From assembly GCA_002311745.1 (NCBI GenBank), contig DBZL01000036.1, positions 1-24,666 of the forward strand: 24,666 nucleotides of DNA, read 5' to 3'. A program made the translations under genes and the position numbers. Below are positions 22,743 to 24,666 of the stretch, in pieces (the first letter of the stretch is position 1; the number at the start of each line of letters is the position of its first letter). This DNA comes from Phycisphaerales bacterium UBA1161 (GTDB taxonomy: Bacteria; Planctomycetota; Phycisphaerae; Tepidisphaerales; Tepidisphaeraceae). Under the pieces are notes generated by a model. The model saw only the letters and a program-made list of their open reading frames with translations. It did not search any database and had not been told where the DNA came from.

Positions 22743-23210
22743 ATGGAAATTCGCAGCGCAACCGTCCAGGACGTGCCGGGGGTTTTGCCGATGGTGGCCA
22801 AGACCTGCGCGTTGCATGAATCTTGGGATCCGGCCAAGTATGGATTTCTGGAAAAACCGGCCGAGCGCTACAGCCGTTGGCTGACGGCGCGGGCGACGGA
22901 TCCGCGCAGCGTGTTTCTGGTGGCCGACGGCGGCTCGGCTCTGGCGGGGTTTCTCATCGGCACCGTCGAGCAGGAAATCCCCATTTACCGCATCAAGGAA
23001 TTCGCTTTTCTGCACGACCTGTGGGTGGAAGAAGCGTATCGGCACGAGGGGATCGCCCGACAAATGGTGATGCGGGCGATCGAGCGCTTCCGCGAGCTGG
23101 GGGTGAAACAGGTGCGGCTGGACACGGCGGCCGCCAACGAACCGGCACGCGGACTGTTCCAATCATGCGGGTTTCGGCCAAGCTGCGTCGAGATGCTTCT
23201 GGAGCTCTAG
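22743..23210 (+). CDS. GNAT-family N-acetyltransferase
   Basis: This 155-aa protein has the GNAT layout. The N-terminus is MEIRSATVQDVPGVLPMV. Core strand and acetyl-CoA-binding motif A are in LHDLWVEEAYRHEGIARQMVMRAIERF, where RHEGIA is the pyrophosphate-binding Q/RxxGxA loop. It ends with LDTAAANEPARGLFQSCGF, the usual motif B. Such enzymes move an acetyl group from acetyl-CoA to an amine; the target is not known. It is followed after 6 nt by the PfkB-family gene and then by tsaE, so the three probably form one operon. Confidence 0.88.
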   Translation: MEIRSATVQDVPGVLPMVAKTCALHESWDPAKYGFLEKPAERYSRWLTARATDPRSVFLVADGGSALAGFLIGTVEQEIPIYRIKEFAFLHDLWVEEAYRHEGIARQMVMRAIERFRELGVKQVRLDTAAANEPARGLFQSCGFRPSCVEMLLEL

Positions 23211-23216
23211 GCAACC

Positions 23217-24149
23217 ATGCACGTCTGTTTGGGCACCACGCCGGCGTTGCAGCGAACCATGATCTTCGACCGCTTGGCGATCGACCAGGTGAACCGCGCC
23301 AGCCGCGTCTTCGAACATGCCTCCGGCAAGTCGATCAACGTGGCGCGGGTGCTGCACGCGCTGGGCGAGAAGACGATCGCCTGCGTGCCGCTGGGCGGAG
23401 AGTCGGGAAAAATCGTGCGGCGGGATCTGCGCCGATCGCGCCTGGGGCATCGCTGCATCGCGGTGACATCCGCAACGCGCACGTGCATCACGCTCATCGA
23501 CAAAGCCGGCGGGACGGCGACGGAGTTGGTCGAAGAAGCCGGGGCGATCACATCCCAGGAAATCGCCGCCCTGTTCAAGGCGTTGATGGCGCTGTTACCC
23601 GGGGCAAAGACGCTGGTTCTTTCCGGCTCGCTGGCCCCGGGTTTGGCGGCGAATTTCTACGCTGACTGCTGCCGGGCGGCCAACCAGGCGGGCGCGGCGG
23701 TGATCGTGGATGCACGGGGCCGGGAACTCATGCGGGCGCTGCCGGCACGGCCGATGGTGGCCAAGTGCAACCGCGCGGAATTGGCCGCGACGATTGGAAA
23801 ACCGATCGACGATGAAGCGGCACTGCGGAAGGCGATGACGCTGCTGCATGAGCGCGGGGCGCAGTGGGTGATCGTCACCTTGGGTGCGGCCGGAGCGCGG
23901 GCTCGCGACGGCCGGAGCTTTTGGACGATCCCCGCGGCCAGGATCGAGGCGGTCAGCGCCATCGGCAGCGGGGACGCGTTCGCGGCGGGAGTGGCCGCGG
24001 GCATCGCGCGCGGCCAGAACGTCGCCGAGTCCTGCCGGCTGGGAGCCGCTTGCGCCGCCGCCAATGCCCTGATCCCCGGCTCGGGACTGCTTCGCCTGGC
24101 GGACGTGCGGCGGCTGCTCAAGCAAACCCGAGTCATTCGCTGCCGCTGA
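23217..24149 (+). CDS. PfkB-family sugar kinase (1-phosphofructokinase/tagatose-6-phosphate kinase-like)
   Basis: This 310-aa protein matches the usual length of the 1-phosphofructokinase group of the PfkB/ribokinase family. Visible motifs are ASGKSINVARVLHALG (35-50; the family usually has GKGINVAR), SGSLAPG (136-142), KCNRAEL (183-189; usually KPNxxEL), and IGSGDAFAAG (249-258) with catalytic D253. The likely reaction is ATP-dependent phosphorylation of a sugar phosphate such as fructose-1-phosphate or tagatose-6-phosphate in the cytoplasm. There is no phosphotransferase-system gene nearby, so the substrate is uncertain. The start codon is 6 nt after the GNAT stop, and tsaE begins 2 nt after this gene. 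Confidence 0.88.
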   Translation: MHVCLGTTPALQRTMIFDRLAIDQVNRASRVFEHASGKSINVARVLHALGEKTIACVPLGGESGKIVRRDLRRSRLGHRCIAVTSATRTCITLIDKAGGTATELVEEAGAITSQEIAALFKALMALLPGAKTLVLSGSLAPGLAANFYADCCRAANQAGAAVIVDARGRELMRALPARPMVAKCNRAELAATIGKPIDDEAALRKAMTLLHERGAQWVIVTLGAAGARARDGRSFWTIPAARIEAVSAIGSGDAFAAGVAAGIARGQNVAESCRLGAACAAANALIPGSGLLRLADVRRLLKQTRVIRCR

Positions 24150-24151
24150 TT

Positions 24152-24574
24152 ATGAAATACCGATCGCGCAACATCGCTCAGACCGAATCGATCGCGGCCA
24201 AGCTGGCCGGGTCGCTGGAGGATCGGCGATGCGTGGCCCTGTACGGCGAGCTGGGGGCGGGCAAGACGCAGTTTGTCCGCGGTCTGGTGGCGGGACTGGG
24301 CGGCAACCCCAGAGCCGTGAGCAGCCCGACCTTCGTGCTGCTCAACGTGTACACGGCCGGGACGACCACCGTGCACCACCTGGATGCGTATCGCGTGGCT
24401 GGAAGCAGGGATTTTGAGCAGATCGGTTTTTCCGAGCTGCTGGAACAAGACGGCGTTATCGTGATCGAATGGGCCGAAAAAGTGGCCGATCTGCTTCCGC
24501 CCCGGCGGATCGACGTGAGGATTGAGATTATCAGCGCGTCGCAACGCCAGATCACCATTGAGCGGATCGGATAA
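24152..24574 (+). CDS. tsaE: tRNA threonylcarbamoyladenosine biosynthesis ATPase TsaE
   Basis: This 140-aa protein shows the TsaE pattern: Walker A GELGAGKT (32-39), SSPTF (57-61), HLDAYR (76-81) and IEWAEK (105-110). TsaE hydrolyses ATP in the complex with TsaD and TsaB that places the t6A modification at position 37 of ANN-decoding tRNAs. The longer open frame upstream overlaps the sugar-kinase gene in another frame and has no family similarity. ATG 24152, two nucleotides after the kinase stop, is therefore the start, and translation is probably coupled. Both this gene and miaB act on tRNA position 37, though they lie on opposite strands. Confidence 0.93.
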   Translation: MKYRSRNIAQTESIAAKLAGSLEDRRCVALYGELGAGKTQFVRGLVAGLGGNPRAVSSPTFVLLNVYTAGTTTVHHLDAYRVAGSRDFEQIGFSELLEQDGVIVIEWAEKVADLLPPRRIDVRIEIISASQRQITIERIG

Positions 24575-24585
24575 ATGCAACCGCC

Positions 24586-24612
24586 GAGGCGCACGAAGAA
24601 GGGGTGCGCCTC
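24586..24612 (+). terminator. Terminator-like hairpin after tsaE
   Basis: GAGGCGCAC (24586-24594) and GTGCGCCTC (24604-24612) form a perfect 9-bp stem with a 9-nt loop, 11 nt after the tsaE stop. The following sequence is only moderately T-rich (CCCGTTCTTC), so it is not a textbook intrinsic terminator. It may instead protect the transcript end. Confidence 0.5.
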
Positions 24613-24666
24613 CCCGTTCTTCACAATTTCCCTTCAAATACTAGCTACGTCCCGAATGCCACGAAG

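Noticed and set aside
23864..24574. A longer 236-codon form of TsaE
   Set aside because: The extension lies within the sugar-kinase gene in another frame. TsaE proteins are normally about 140-160 aa, and ATG 24152 fits that length.

Overview
The window is G+C-rich and gene-dense, and carries no tRNA, rRNA, CRISPR array or transposase that I can recognise. The gene families point to the Planctomycetota, possibly the Phycisphaerae. This rests on large GT-C membrane glycosyltransferases with a DSNxDWGQDLP signature, a long LeuC variant, small ribbon-helix-helix-like proteins with a 'GMTQ' helix, and short-period inverted repeats at gene boundaries. The assignment is an inference from remembered family resemblance, not from a search.

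Left part (1-9963, minus strand): a head-to-tail array of six paralogous GT-C glycosyltransferases, called copies 0 to 5 here. Five are complete (about 630-646 aa) and copy 0 runs off the left edge. Consecutive copies overlap by 4 nt, sit 1 nt apart, or lie 30 nt apart. An imperfect inverted repeat built of 8-bp units (AGAGACGA and its complement) lies at the start of every copy, inside or directly before the coding region. Because 8 is not a multiple of 3, a change of one unit shifts the frame. Copy 0 shows exactly such a one-unit difference, and copy 1 shows a frame-preserving three-unit loss. The array also looks mosaic, with patches shared between copies that are otherwise not closest relatives.

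Upstream in the same direction (10007-13596) is an ABC exporter pair, a LolD/YbbA-type ATPase and a 915-aa permease with two FtsX domains. The two genes are separated by a hairpin of 7-bp repeats. This module may be co-transcribed with the array.

Middle (13684-19736, plus strand): a calcineurin-like metallophosphoesterase, a 783-aa GT-C-like membrane protein with C-terminal TPR repeats, an aconitase-family dehydratase large subunit (LeuC type), and a protein-kinase-like protein with an N-terminal stretch resembling part of a methyltransferase.

Right part (19896-24666): two tandem paralogous small DNA-binding-like proteins (minus), an A+T-richer stretch of about 640 bp without a convincing gene, miaB (minus), and a compact plus-strand operon of a GNAT acetyltransferase, a PfkB-family sugar kinase and tsaE. 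A 9-bp-stem hairpin follows tsaE. The miaB/GNAT divergent spacer holds a third kind of 7-bp repeat.

The most interesting element is the glycosyltransferase array with its octamer hairpins, which looks like a candidate family of slippage-prone or recombining surface-glycosylation loci.
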